Positions 26,212 through 35,284 of a stretch of DNA of 57,497 nt are shown piece by piece. Where the stretch lies: positions 1 through 57,497 of the forward strand of contig PXBW01000361.1 of assembly GCA_003566775.1 (NCBI GenBank), in the 5' to 3' direction. The position numbers and the translations under genes are program-made. This stretch comes from a candidate division WS1 bacterium (lineage in GTDB: Bacteria > Armatimonadota > Zipacnadia > Zipacnadales > UBA5352). The number at the start of each line of letters is the position of its first letter. The first letter of the stretch is position 1. The notes beneath the pieces were generated by a model. It was not told the origin of the DNA. It worked only from the letters and a program-made list of their open reading frames with translations, and did not search any database.

Positions 26212-26460
26212 CTTTGAGACCGTCCCTCCCCTGTATGTATTTAAGCACAGACTCGCCGGGTCCTGCAAGAGGAACCGGCAGCAACGGGAGAGACGCCGGC
26301 ACAGACAACCACGATGTCCGAGGATTCGGCGCCGACACCGTGCCCTGACTAATCTCATCCTCAGATCACCTGCCTGGCGTGAAAGGGCCTTCCGCCGGGG
26401 CACATAAGACATTCGTCAGATGGTGTCGATCGCTCGGTCTCGCCCGGCATCGAGATTCCG

Positions 26461-26476
26461 TGGCACGCCGGTTGCA
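26461..26476 (+). promoter_or_regulatory. Sigma-54 promoter of fliG-fliM-rpoN
   Basis: TGGCAC (26461-26466), 5 bases, TTGCA (26472-26476): every conserved base of the -24/-12 consensus and the right spacing. Transcription would start near 26488, about 39 bases before fliG. It reads toward fliG, fliM and rpoN itself. Confidence 0.88.
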
Positions 26477-26526
26477 TAGTCAGCGGTGGGATAGCATGTG
26501 CGGACCTGTCTGGAGGCGTGAGATTC

Positions 26527-27513
26527 GTGATCGAGAGTCACGATATTCGGAAGGCGGCCATCGTCCTTGCGAGTCTCGACTTTGATACGGCAATTGCCAT
26601 CTGCCGGCATATGCCCGAGTCGCAGGCGGAGCGGTTGATAACCACGATGGCTCAACTTGATTCGGTGGGTCCGGAGGAGCAGCAGACGGCTCTCAAGGAG
26701 TTCAACAAGCATCTGAACAGACCGACGGCCCTCCATGCCTCTGAACACGCGGAACGTCTGATGTCGGCGGTACTCGGAAAGGAACTGCTTTCCGACGGCG
26801 AGAGGCGCCGCCGGGTGGCGCTTGAGAATCTTCGAAATCTCAGCAATGCTGAGGCGACCAGTATCCAGCGCATTCTCACGGATGAGACGCCGCAGATGAC
26901 AGCGATGATCGTGAGTCAGCTCACGCCGACGAAGGCGGCGGAGGTACTTGATCTGTGGCCACCTGAGGCGCGGTCGGAGCTTGCGCTTCGCGTCGCGAAT
27001 ATGGGCCGTCTCGCACCGGGAGCGATCGAGGCGGTCGGAGAGGTACTTGGGGATATGTCGTATCTCGATGTGGCAGAGGAGGAGAGCGAGAACGGAGGAG
27101 TCGATTTCATCGTACATCTTCTCGAGGATATGGATCGAGAGGAGAGCAAGACTCTGCTGGCGGAGATACGCGAGCGCGATGAAGAGCTTGCGGAGATGGT
27201 TGAGGATCGGCTGTTCATGTTCGAGAACATCGTGCAGTTGAGCGACCATGATCTACAACTCGTGCTGCGCAGCGTGGATCACGAGATAATGGCGCGGGCT
27301 CTGAAGGGCGTCGATGAGGCGATCCGTGAGCGAATCTTCGCGAACATCTCTCAGCGGGCCAGCGAGATGCTGGAGCAGGAGATGGAGTTCCTGGGGCCGG
27401 TGCTTGTGCGTGATGTCGAGGAGGCCCAGCGCGAGTTCGTCAATCACGCACTGAAGCTCGAGGAGGAAGGCGAGATTACCCTGACTACAGACGAGGCGCA
27501 ATATGTCGAGTGA
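26527..27513 (+). CDS. fliG: Flagellar motor switch protein FliG
   Basis: 328 residues from GTG 26527. The earlier GTG at 26518 is one base after GGAGG (26512-26516), too close; 26527 is 10 bases away. FliG parts: RKAAIVLASLDFDTAIAICR, the middle ETPQMTAMIVSQLTPTKAAE (usually EHPQ), and the C-terminal torque domain VDEAIRERIFANISQRASEM...GPVLVRDVEEAQREFV with conserved charges. It couples the stator to the MS ring and C ring. First gene of the flagellar locus. Confidence 0.95.
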   Translation: MIESHDIRKAAIVLASLDFDTAIAICRHMPESQAERLITTMAQLDSVGPEEQQTALKEFNKHLNRPTALHASEHAERLMSAVLGKELLSDGERRRRVALENLRNLSNAEATSIQRILTDETPQMTAMIVSQLTPTKAAEVLDLWPPEARSELALRVANMGRLAPGAIEAVGEVLGDMSYLDVAEEESENGGVDFIVHLLEDMDREESKTLLAEIRERDEELAEMVEDRLFMFENIVQLSDHDLQLVLRSVDHEIMARALKGVDEAIRERIFANISQRASEMLEQEMEFLGPVLVRDVEEAQREFVNHALKLEEEGEITLTTDEAQYVE

Positions 27514-27532
27514 GTTCTCTGAGAGGTAACCG

Positions 27533-28459
27533 ATGGCACAGGCAGAACATGATCTCCCGGCCGAAGGGTCGAGGCTGACAGACAATGAAGACCGAGGCGA
27601 AGCGACGCAACGATATGACTTCCGCACGGGAAGCGAGCTTCTAAGCGAGGCTCTGTCGCAGTTACGTATGAACGTGGAGCGCATGTGCATGGCGCTCAAC
27701 AGTATCATCAACGCCTACCTGGATTGCCCGGTTCGCTTTGAGGTCGAGAGCATCGAGGACGCACGTTTGAATCAGTTCATCGTCGATCTACCTGAACACT
27801 CGGCGATGGCGCTGATCCGCCTGTCACCGCAGGTGCCTCCGATGGTCTGGGCGATAGAGCCGGAACTGACGGGAGCGATCTCAGGGCGGATGCTGGGCGG
27901 CGACCCGGAGACGATTGACCGGAGTGTAACGGTATTCGAGGCGGCGCTTCTGCGGCGCTTCGTACAGGAGATGGTGGATGTCTGGGGTACCCGCTGGGAA
28001 GGACTCGGGCGCTACAGGCCGAGAGTGACTGAGGTCGTTACACATCCGGCCCAGCTTCAGCGCAAGTCGCGCGAGGGCGAGTCGGTCGTCGTCGAGATAG
28101 GGACCGAGGTGGATGGAGTAAGTAGCTCGATGTACGTAGCACTACCGGTGGCGGCGGTTCAACAGATCCCGACGGACACGGAGGAGCGGGAGGAGAAACG
28201 AGAGATCGATCGCGACCGCCTTCGGCAGACCGGAGAGCGGATAGTGGTTCCGGTGTCAGTGGTGCTTCATCGCACACAGATAAGGCTAAGCGAGGCGGCG
28301 AAGCTGCGTGAGGGGGACGTGCTTCCACTGGGCAAGCCAGTGGATGATCCGGTCACCGTCGCCGTGCGCGGGCAGCCGAAGTTCACTGCGACGATCGGAG
28401 TTGCGGAGGGGCGCCTTGCAGCGAAGCTGCTGGGGCCCGCGAATCAGGGGACCGCATGA
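27533..28459 (+). CDS. fliM: Flagellar motor switch protein FliM
   Basis: 308 residues. The middle domain has LIRLSPQVPPMVWAIEPELT and GRMLGGDPETIDRSVTVFEA; the C-terminal SpoA domain has VPVSVVLHRTQIRLSEAAKL and GDVLPLGKPVDDPV. The N-terminus lacks the L-S-Q-x-E-I-D-A-L-L peptide that binds phospho-CheY; instead it is EHDLPAEGSRLTDNEDRGEA. No che genes are in the window. Gap to fliG 19 bases, same operon. Confidence 0.9.
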   Translation: MAQAEHDLPAEGSRLTDNEDRGEATQRYDFRTGSELLSEALSQLRMNVERMCMALNSIINAYLDCPVRFEVESIEDARLNQFIVDLPEHSAMALIRLSPQVPPMVWAIEPELTGAISGRMLGGDPETIDRSVTVFEAALLRRFVQEMVDVWGTRWEGLGRYRPRVTEVVTHPAQLQRKSREGESVVVEIGTEVDGVSSSMYVALPVAAVQQIPTDTEEREEKREIDRDRLRQTGERIVVPVSVVLHRTQIRLSEAAKLREGDVLPLGKPVDDPVTVAVRGQPKFTATIGVAEGRLAAKLLGPANQGTA

Positions 28460-28624
28460 GTCGGGTCGGGGCTTCGCGGCACCATGAGCCGGGGTGGGCA
28501 TGGCTAAGCTCCTTAATCTCGCAGATTTGTGCCGACGCCCGCTGATTCAGGACTCAAGATTGCCGCGGTTGCGCCGAAGTACCATCGACGCGCCGACCTC
28601 GGAGTTGGAAAGGAAGTTCCCCAA

Positions 28625-29986
28625 GTGCTGGAGTTGCAGAGCAGCCTCGTTACTTCTGCGGATCAGACCCCCGGCGTCAACTGTCAACTCATAATTCGGA
28701 GCGAACTGTTGGAGTTGCCCTATCTCGCCCTGCTCAGACGTCTTCGGGACGAGATTGAGGAGAATCCTGCCCTCGAACTCGAGTTCGAGAATGATGCCGA
28801 TGAGCTCCTGGCGGCGATTCCGCACGCAACGCCGGACTATCCGGTCGGATCGTACCGGGATGATGACTCCTACCGTGATCCGACCGTCTCGGCTCCATCG
28901 CCCTACGATCTCCGCGACGAACTGCTGCAACGCATCGGCTGGGTTACGTCCGGGCGACTGCGGGAGATAGCCGTTCACCTGATCGAGACCATTGATGAAC
29001 GGGGCTATCTCACCACCAAGACGCTGGAGGCGGCCTACGCCCTTGAGGTAGATCCCGCGAAAGTAGAAGAGGCGGTAAGCGCCATCCAGGCGATAGCACC
29101 GCCCGGCGTCGGGGCCCGCGATCTCAAGGAGTGCCTGCTTCTGCAACTGGACGCGCTGCCCGAGCAGAAGGAACATGTGCGACTCGTCGTGGAGCACTGC
29201 GAAGAGGCGATGGAGCGAGGGGGCTGGGAGGGCCTGCAGGCGGCGCTTGGTCTCACTGACAGACAGATGCGTGAGGCCCTGGACATTCTGCGATCGGAAC
29301 TCGCACCCTATCCGGGGCAGCAGTTCCGGACGAACTGGGAGCACCTTCTGCCGGATAACACTCATGCGAAGCGCCCCGACGTGGTACTCAGCGTCCATGG
29401 TGAGGAGATTGCGGTTGAGTTGACCACCTCCGCGACAATGCGACTTAGCGTAGCGGAGGCGTATCGTCGCTTCGACGGGAGAATGCGGCAGCTCAATCTT
29501 CGCGCGGGTGACGAATCGGCGCGGCGAGCGCGCGAGCAGGTTCGCGCCGCCCGGCAGATGATCTGGTCCCTGCAGCAACGCGAGCGAAGCCTTTACCGGA
29601 TCACCCGCGCGATCGTGCAGGAGCAGCGCGACTTTCTGCTGGAAGGACCGCTGGCACACAGGCCGCTGACGCACAAGCGCATCGCGGAGATCACCGGCCT
29701 GCACGAGTCCACCGTTTCGCGAGCGACCGCAGGTAAGCTCGTGCAGATGCCGGGCGGAGACAGTGTGCTCTTCAATGTCTTCTTCGATGATGCGATTCCT
29801 GCGCGGACGATGCTCAGGACCCTGATCTCAGCGGAGCCGGCCGAGGCCCCGCTGACGGATGAGGAGCTTCAGGAGGCCATGGCGGAACGTGGTTTCGATC
29901 TCGCGCGGCGGACAGTCAACAAGTATCGGAGGGCTCTGGGTATTCCGTCATCGACCGATCGACGCCGAATCTACCGGGCTGCATGA
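28625..29986 (+). CDS. rpoN: RNA polymerase sigma-54 factor
   Basis: 453 residues from GTG 28625, which has AAAGGAAG 8 bases ahead and gives a normal region I (VLELQSSLV...ELLELPYLALLRRLRDEI then ENPALEL). The core-binding part includes IDERGYLTT and AIAPPGVGARDLKECLLLQL. The helix-turn-helix is THKRIAEITGLHESTVSRAT. The RpoN box reads ARRTVNKYRRALGIP (consensus ARRTVAKYR). It lies between two sigma-54 promoters, so it probably drives the flagellar genes and its own operon. Confidence 0.95.
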   Translation: MLELQSSLVTSADQTPGVNCQLIIRSELLELPYLALLRRLRDEIEENPALELEFENDADELLAAIPHATPDYPVGSYRDDDSYRDPTVSAPSPYDLRDELLQRIGWVTSGRLREIAVHLIETIDERGYLTTKTLEAAYALEVDPAKVEEAVSAIQAIAPPGVGARDLKECLLLQLDALPEQKEHVRLVVEHCEEAMERGGWEGLQAALGLTDRQMREALDILRSELAPYPGQQFRTNWEHLLPDNTHAKRPDVVLSVHGEEIAVELTTSATMRLSVAEAYRRFDGRMRQLNLRAGDESARRAREQVRAARQMIWSLQQRERSLYRITRAIVQEQRDFLLEGPLAHRPLTHKRIAEITGLHESTVSRATAGKLVQMPGGDSVLFNVFFDDAIPARTMLRTLISAEPAEAPLTDEELQEAMAERGFDLARRTVNKYRRALGIPSSTDRRRIYRAA

Positions 29987-30021
29987 TGACGAGACCTCCA
30001 GCGCACCGTTGCAGTCGTCTC

Positions 30022-30037
30022 TGGTACAGGACTTGCA
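30022..30037 (+). promoter_or_regulatory. Sigma-54 promoter of the flgB operon
   Basis: TGGTAC (30022-30027), 5 bases, TTGCA (30033-30037): GG and GC at the right distance, one mismatch to TGGCAC. It is 35 bases after the rpoN stop and about 45 bases before flgB. Confidence 0.8.
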
Positions 30038-30082
30038 GTGTGAGAACAGAACTCAGATGCCGTTCTGATGGAGGTGAAGCAC

Positions 30083-30466
30083 GTGGCAGGCGCTGTGGCC
30101 GATCTGACCACCCGTGTACTGGAGAAGGCGCTTGACTGCACAGCGGTTCAGCATCGCGTTGCGGTGAGTAACCTCGCCAACATTGAGACGCCCGGGTACA
30201 CGGCGAGACGGGTGACTTTCTAGGATCAGCTTCGCACCGCGGTGAGAGCCGAGGAGCGGGGAGATGAGACACGGGGCCTGCGCAGGGTGGGGCCGGAGAT
30301 CAGTAACAGGGTCGATCCTGCGGGGCCGGATGGGAACAATGTGGTCATTGAGACCGAGATGCTGGAACTGGGGGAGTCGGCGCTGCGGTACCAGGTGCTG
30401 ACGCGAATGATCGATCGCAAGCTTAACATGGTCGGCACCGCGATTGGTGACGGGAGGAGCGGCTGA
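30083..30466 (+). pseudogene. flgB: Flagellar rod protein FlgB, with in-frame TAG
   Basis: Start GTG 30083 with GGAGGTG 6 bases ahead. The frame reads AVSNLANIETPGYTARRVTF, then TAG at 30221-30223 (codon 47), then DQLRTAVRAEERGDETRGL, and NNVVIETEMLELGESALRYQ to a TGA at 30464. FlgB proteins usually have E in F-E-D-Q-L here, so TAG looks like a one-base change from GAG. Full length would be 127 residues, normal for FlgB, a proximal rod subunit. TAG is used as the normal stop by many genes here, so recoding is unlikely. A second piece could start at GTG 30242. Confidence 0.85.
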
Positions 30467-30468
30467 AG

Positions 30469-30876
30469 ATGGGTGTCTTCGATTCGCTGCGGGTCAGCGG
30501 CTCGGCGCTGGGCGCAGAACGAACTCGCATGGACGTGATCGCGGAGAATATTGCCAACGTCGAGACGACCCGGGCGGGAGATGGCGGGCCCTATCGGCGT
30601 CACGAGGTGGTTCTGCGGGCGCAGGCGCCGCCGGGCTCCCGGGGGGGAACGGGAGTTGCGGTGGCTGAGATCGTCCAGGACGCATCGCCGCCGAAGCGGA
30701 TTCATCGACCCGGCCATCCGGACGCCGATGCCGATGGATATCTGCTGATGCCCAACGTTGACCTGCCCACTGAGATGGCGGACATGGCTCTCGCCGCTCG
30801 AGCTTATGAGGCGAATGCGGCCGCTCTGCGATCCGGGCGGGAGATGCTTCAGACAGCGCTGAGTATTCTCGCCTGA
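30469..30876 (+). CDS. flgC: Flagellar basal-body rod protein FlgC
   Basis: 135 residues. N-terminus FDSLRVSGSALGAERTRMDV then IAENIANVETTRAG and the C-terminal VDLPTEMADMALAARAYEAN with AAALRSGREML are the rod-protein signature helices. Two bases separate it from flgB's stop, so translation is coupled. It forms the proximal rod with FlgB and FliE. Confidence 0.95.
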   Translation: MGVFDSLRVSGSALGAERTRMDVIAENIANVETTRAGDGGPYRRHEVVLRAQAPPGSRGGTGVAVAEIVQDASPPKRIHRPGHPDADADGYLLMPNVDLPTEMADMALAARAYEANAAALRSGREMLQTALSILA

Positions 30877-30893
30877 GAAAGGGGCGACCCAGT

Positions 30894-31244
30894 ATGCGCA
30901 TCGACAGCGAGTTCATACCTCTATTCACATCGCAGCCCTCCGACGCCGGGAGGCGCGTACTTGCTCGCCCGGCGGAGCCGAGCACGTTGATGGAGACGGA
31001 AGGTGCTCCCGATCGGCCCGAAGGAGGGGGCTTCGGCGATCTGCTTCGCGACGCGCTGGCGCGCGTCAATGAGACGCAGCAGACGGCGGATGCAGCGGTA
31101 AGGCGCGTCGCGACAGGTGATGCGGAAAGCCTCCATGAGGCGATAATTGCACTGGAGAAGGCGGATCTCGCTCTGAGATTGACGGCCCAGGTCACGCAGC
31201 GAGCGGTGGAAGCGTATCGAGAGGTCTCGCGCATCCAACTCTGA
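30894..31244 (+). CDS. fliE: Flagellar hook-basal body protein FliE
   Basis: 116 residues. The conserved end is GFGDLLRDALARVNETQQTA, ATGDAESLHEAIIALEKADL, ALRLTAQVTQRAVEAYREVS: the FliE helix pair with the EAYREI-like end. It joins the MS ring to the rod. The first 35 residues are not conserved. Confidence 0.93.
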   Translation: MRIDSEFIPLFTSQPSDAGRRVLARPAEPSTLMETEGAPDRPEGGGFGDLLRDALARVNETQQTADAAVRRVATGDAESLHEAIIALEKADLALRLTAQVTQRAVEAYREVSRIQL

Positions 31245-31291
31245 TGGTGTCGAAGAATACCTGAGAACCGCACCGGCGGATCGATCATATT

Positions 31292-32962
31292 ATGCTCGAA
31301 CAGATGAAGGAAACGTGGCAGGCTCTTGACCGCCGACAGCAGATATCGGTGATCGCGATGGCGGTGATCGTCGTGGGGGGGCTGCTCATAGTCGGCACAT
31401 GGGCGGTCAGGCCGACATGGGCGGTGCTCTACAGCGAGTTGTCCCCGGGGGACGCCCAGTCGGTCATCGAGCAGTTGAGAGACCAGGGTGTTCCGTACCG
31501 GCTTGCGGCCGGTGGGTCCACGGTTCAGGTGCCTCAGAATCGCCTCTATGAGTTGCGACTGCAGCTTGCGGGCGAGGGTCTGCCTACTTCGTCAACCGTG
31601 GGCTTTGAGCTGTTCGATCGTACGAGCTTCTCGAGCAGCGAACTGCAGAACAATGTGAATCTGCAGCGCGCGTTGCAGGGTGAGTTGGAGCGAAGCATCT
31701 GCACGCTCGAGGAGATCGTGTCGGCGCGAGTGCATCTCGCGCTGCCGGAGGAGCGGCTTTTCACGGAGAGCCAGCAGCAGCCGAGCGCGTCGGTGGTGGT
31801 AGGGCTCGCCGGTGGTCGTCTCTCCACCCCACAGGTTACGGCGATCTCGCAGCTTGTGGGCAGCGCTGTGCCGGGTCTTGATGCTGATGCGGTCACGCTC
31901 GTGGATACGGGGGGACGAGTGCTCTCAGGGGGGCTCGAGAGCGCGCCGGGGCTGCAGACGATGGCACAGATTGATGCGACCCGCGGGTACGAGGAAAGCG
32001 TACGAGGACACCTCCAGTCGATGCTCGACTCCGTGCTCGGCAGGAATCGGTCGGTGGTGCGCGTGCAGGCGGCGCTTGACTTCCAACAGCAGCAACTAAT
32101 GCGCGAGACGATTGAGCCCGCGGAGGGGCAGGGGGTGTTGCGCCGGGAGGAGATCACGCGCGAGAGTTACGAGGGACGGGGGGCACCGGGCGCGGGCGGT
32201 CCCGCGGGTCTCATGGGGCGAGAGACGGCCGGGGACGCAGAGACCAACACCTACGAACACACTCACGAGCAGCGAGAGTATGACTTCTCACGGTTCAGCG
32301 AGCAGACGGTCAGCCCGCCGGGGCGTCTGGAACGTCTGGCGGTGGCGGTGGTGATCGACGAGAGCTTCGATCGGATGGTTGGAGACCAGGTGAGACAGCT
32401 TGTCGAGGCGGCTGCGGGGATCGATGTTGAGCGCGGGGACGTGGTTACGGTCGAGAGCATGGAGATCGAGGCGATCAAGATCGCCGAAGAGGAGATGCAG
32501 CAGGCCAAGGCCGCCGAGGCTCAGCGCCAGCGGGAGCAGGCAATCCAGAGGGGACTGCGCTATGGAAGCGTGATTGCAATGCTGGCCATGGTCGCGGGGG
32601 CGATGTTCATGTTCTCACGCACGCTCGGTGCGGCGGGCGAACAGGAGGAAGAACTGCATCAGGAGCAGCAGGAGGATACCGTTCCGGAGGAGGACACCAG
32701 AGAGCGGGTCGTCGAGCAACCTGAACCGATGGCTGACGCCGCGTCGCGAAGACGGGAGGCCGAGGAAACCCTCGAGTTCTCCCCCATGACGGTGGAAGAG
32801 CTTGAGACGCATACCGACCGGGATGATGACGATTCTGGTGATGATCTCGTCAAGCGACTCTCGGAATTCGGCACGCGTTCGCCCGAGGAGTTCGCGAAAC
32901 ACCTTATCGGCTGGCTGGCCGCTCCACAGGCAGAATCCGATGAGGGAGACGATGACGATTGA
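31292..32962 (+). CDS. fliF: Flagellar MS-ring protein FliF
   Basis: 556 residues. Two membrane helices: ISVIAMAVIVVGGLLIVGTW near residue 20 and GSVIAMLAMVAGAMFMFSRT near residue 430. Ring-building domains between them include YSELSPGDAQSVIEQLRDQG, NVNLQRALQGELERSICTLE and ARVHLALPEERLF. The tail (DDLVKRLSEFGTRSPEEFAK...WL) is the FliG-binding end. It is the housing of the export gate. Stop overlaps fliH (TGATG). Confidence 0.96.
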   Translation: MLEQMKETWQALDRRQQISVIAMAVIVVGGLLIVGTWAVRPTWAVLYSELSPGDAQSVIEQLRDQGVPYRLAAGGSTVQVPQNRLYELRLQLAGEGLPTSSTVGFELFDRTSFSSSELQNNVNLQRALQGELERSICTLEEIVSARVHLALPEERLFTESQQQPSASVVVGLAGGRLSTPQVTAISQLVGSAVPGLDADAVTLVDTGGRVLSGGLESAPGLQTMAQIDATRGYEESVRGHLQSMLDSVLGRNRSVVRVQAALDFQQQQLMRETIEPAEGQGVLRREEITRESYEGRGAPGAGGPAGLMGRETAGDAETNTYEHTHEQREYDFSRFSEQTVSPPGRLERLAVAVVIDESFDRMVGDQVRQLVEAAAGIDVERGDVVTVESMEIEAIKIAEEEMQQAKAAEAQRQREQAIQRGLRYGSVIAMLAMVAGAMFMFSRTLGAAGEQEEELHQEQQEDTVPEEDTRERVVEQPEPMADAASRRREAEETLEFSPMTVEELETHTDRDDDDSGDDLVKRLSEFGTRSPEEFAKHLIGWLAAPQAESDEGDDDD

Positions 32963-33681
32963 TGCGCGGTGCGCAGCCCTCCAGTGATGACCTCAGACGC
33001 TGGCGCCCTCCCCCCCTCGACGATTCGACCCGGTCCGCCGGGGAGTTCATGCCCATGGAGACCGAGGATAGAAAGCAGCCGGACGATGAAGAGGCACAGC
33101 GTCTGATCGAAGAGGCGCGCGGACGGGTGGACGAGTTGCTTGATGATGCCCGCCAGGAGGCGGAGCGCATCCGAGAAGACGCCTGCCGCGAAGTCATCGA
33201 GGAGATGCGGGGGCGCCTTGAGTGCGAGTTGCAGGAGGCCATCAGCAGACAGGTGGAGGCGTTCGAAAAGGCGCGGAATGCTCTTCTCAAGCAGATGCGT
33301 GAGGAGCATGAGGGCCACTGCGCTGAGATGGAGCGCGAGGTGGCGGGGCTGGTGGGCGTGATGACCGAGAAGGTCGTGCGGCGCAAGATCGATCAGGACG
33401 ACAGTATCGTACTTGAGGTGGTCAAAGGCACAATCGCGGAGGCGGCGGGGGCGAAACGCTTCACCGTGCGCGTCACAGCGGCCGAGGAGGAGACCGTGCG
33501 CGCGGCTCAAGCGGAGCTTATCGCGGCCGCGGACAGTCCGGAGGAGCTTGAGATCGTGACCGACGACGCGGTCGGCTCCGGAGGTTGCATCATCGAGACC
33601 GAGCGAGGGCGCTTCGACGCGCGCATAGGCACCCAGCTTGAACTGCTCGAAGAGGAGATGGGGCGCGTCCTCGGGGAGTAA
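32962..33681 (+). CDS. fliH: Flagellar assembly protein FliH
   Basis: 239 residues, ATG overlapping the fliF stop. A long coiled coil (RLIEEARGRVDELLDDARQE, AERIREDACREVIEEMRGRL) and a V/E-rich C-terminal domain with FTVRVTAAEEETVRAA and FDARIGTQLELLEEEMGRVL fit FliH/YscL, which binds and regulates the FliI ATPase. Confidence 0.88.
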   Translation: MRGAQPSSDDLRRWRPPPLDDSTRSAGEFMPMETEDRKQPDDEEAQRLIEEARGRVDELLDDARQEAERIREDACREVIEEMRGRLECELQEAISRQVEAFEKARNALLKQMREEHEGHCAEMEREVAGLVGVMTEKVVRRKIDQDDSIVLEVVKGTIAEAAGAKRFTVRVTAAEEETVRAAQAELIAAADSPEELEIVTDDAVGSGGCIIETERGRFDARIGTQLELLEEEMGRVLGE

Positions 33682-33721
33682 CCGGGGGAAGCTCCGATGT
33701 TTTGTCTGAAGGGGTGTGAAG

Positions 33722-35218
33722 ATGGCTGAGCGATCAGACCCGACATCGGAGCCTCAGAGCATTTACCGCAATCTAAGTGCGCGTATGAAGGCGGCGCAGA
33801 CGGTGCGTCGCACCGGTCGGGTTACGAAGTCGGTCGGGATTGTCATTGAATCTGATGGTCCACCCGCCGAGGTTGGCGAGTTATGTGAGATATCTACCGG
33901 CAGGGGAACCATTGAGGCGGAGGTAGTTGGCTTCCGCGACGAGAGACTGCTGCTCATGCCGTTGGGTGAGACGATGCGAATCGGCGCTGGAAGCCCGGTG
34001 TCGGCCAGCGGCAGTCCGATGATGGTGTCGGTAGGTGAACAGATGCTCGGCCGTGTATTCGACGGTCTCGGCAGACCGCTCGACGGCCGCCCCACTCCTC
34101 CAGCCGAGGCGTTCCTCCCCGCGCAGGCTTCACCCCCTCCAGCGATGGCGCGCCGTCGGATCACCGATCCGCTTCCGATGGGCGTGCGCGCGATCGATGG
34201 TGTGTTGACCTGCGGGCGCGGACAGAGAATCGGCATCTTCGCCGGTGCGGGCATCGGCAAGAGCACGTTGCTTGGGATGATCGGTCGCAACTGCGCATCT
34301 GATGTTAACGTGATAGGGCTGATCGGCGAACGCGGACGCGAGGTGCGCGAGTTCGTGGAAGAGACCCTCGGGGAAGAAGGCCTCGCCCGCTCGGTGGTGA
34401 TAGCCGCGACCTCGGATCAACCACCATTGGTGCGGCTGCGGGGGGCACAGATCGCGACCACGATCGCAGAATTCTTTCGCAACCGAGGTGCGGACGTTCT
34501 GCTGATGATGGATTCCATCACCCGCGTTGCCTGGGCCCAGCGTGAAGTCGGCCTTGCGGTGGGCGAGCCGCCGACGCGCAATGGATACACCCCGAGTGTC
34601 TTCGCCGAACTACCCCGGCTGCTGGAGCGCAGTGGGATGGGCGAGAGAGGCAGCATCACAGCCATGTACACTATTCTGGTCGAAGGCGATGACATGAGCG
34701 AACCGGTCGCTGATGCCGCCCGCAGCATCCTCGATGGGCACATAGTGCTCTCGCGCGATCTGGCCAACCGCGGCCAATATCCGGCCATCGACGTCCTCGA
34801 GAGCATCAGCCGTCTGATGGACGCCATCGTGGACGATGAACACCTCAAGCATGCCCGCGACCTCTGCGCCATGCTTGCAGCCTACGCGGAGCATGAGGAC
34901 CTGATAAGTCTCGGTGCATACGAAGAAGGCACCGATGCCCGAGTCGATCGCGCAATTGCGTTACGTCCGTCCATCCTCAGATTTCTCCAGCAGGCGCACG
35001 GGGAGCGTCCGGTCTTCGAAGATACGCTTCAGGCCCTGGCGGAGGCAATCCACCCGGCGCCCGAGCCCTCTCCCGGCCATCACGAACTGCCTTCAGAGCC
35101 CGCCCCCAGGCGCCGCAGAGTACCCGACGCGGTGGCCAGCTTCGAAGCAGCAGCCGGCGCCGGTACGGAGGCTCCAACGCATCCCACCGACTCCAACAGA
35201 AACCTCTCAGGAGACTAA
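33722..35218 (+). CDS. fliI: Flagellum-specific ATPase FliI
   Basis: 498 residues from ATG 33722 (AAGGGG upstream; a GTG at 33716 is possible). Walker A GIFAGAGIGKSTLLGMIG, Walker B DVLLMMDSITRVAWAQREVG, and the YTPSVFAELPRLLERSG and ALRPSILRF segments typify FliI. It feeds the export gate with substrates and chaperones. The last 70 residues are proline/glutamate-rich and not conserved. Confidence 0.96.
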   Translation: MAERSDPTSEPQSIYRNLSARMKAAQTVRRTGRVTKSVGIVIESDGPPAEVGELCEISTGRGTIEAEVVGFRDERLLLMPLGETMRIGAGSPVSASGSPMMVSVGEQMLGRVFDGLGRPLDGRPTPPAEAFLPAQASPPPAMARRRITDPLPMGVRAIDGVLTCGRGQRIGIFAGAGIGKSTLLGMIGRNCASDVNVIGLIGERGREVREFVEETLGEEGLARSVVIAATSDQPPLVRLRGAQIATTIAEFFRNRGADVLLMMDSITRVAWAQREVGLAVGEPPTRNGYTPSVFAELPRLLERSGMGERGSITAMYTILVEGDDMSEPVADAARSILDGHIVLSRDLANRGQYPAIDVLESISRLMDAIVDDEHLKHARDLCAMLAAYAEHEDLISLGAYEEGTDARVDRAIALRPSILRFLQQAHGERPVFEDTLQALAEAIHPAPEPSPGHHELPSEPAPRRRRVPDAVASFEAAAGAGTEAPTHPTDSNRNLSGD

Positions 35219-35284
35219 AGATTCTCGGTCCCCGGACGATAGTTAAGCGACCGAGCAATCTACCATACATCGAACGGTGGCGAC

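Noticed and set aside
28494-28694. 66-codon frame before rpoN (MGMAKLLNLADLCRR)
   Set aside because: It overlaps the rpoN start, has no homology I recognise and only a weak ribosome site.
30221-30223. TAG recoded as an amino acid (pyrrolysine or similar)
   Set aside because: TAG terminates many normal genes in the window, and no suppressor tRNA or recoding element is seen.
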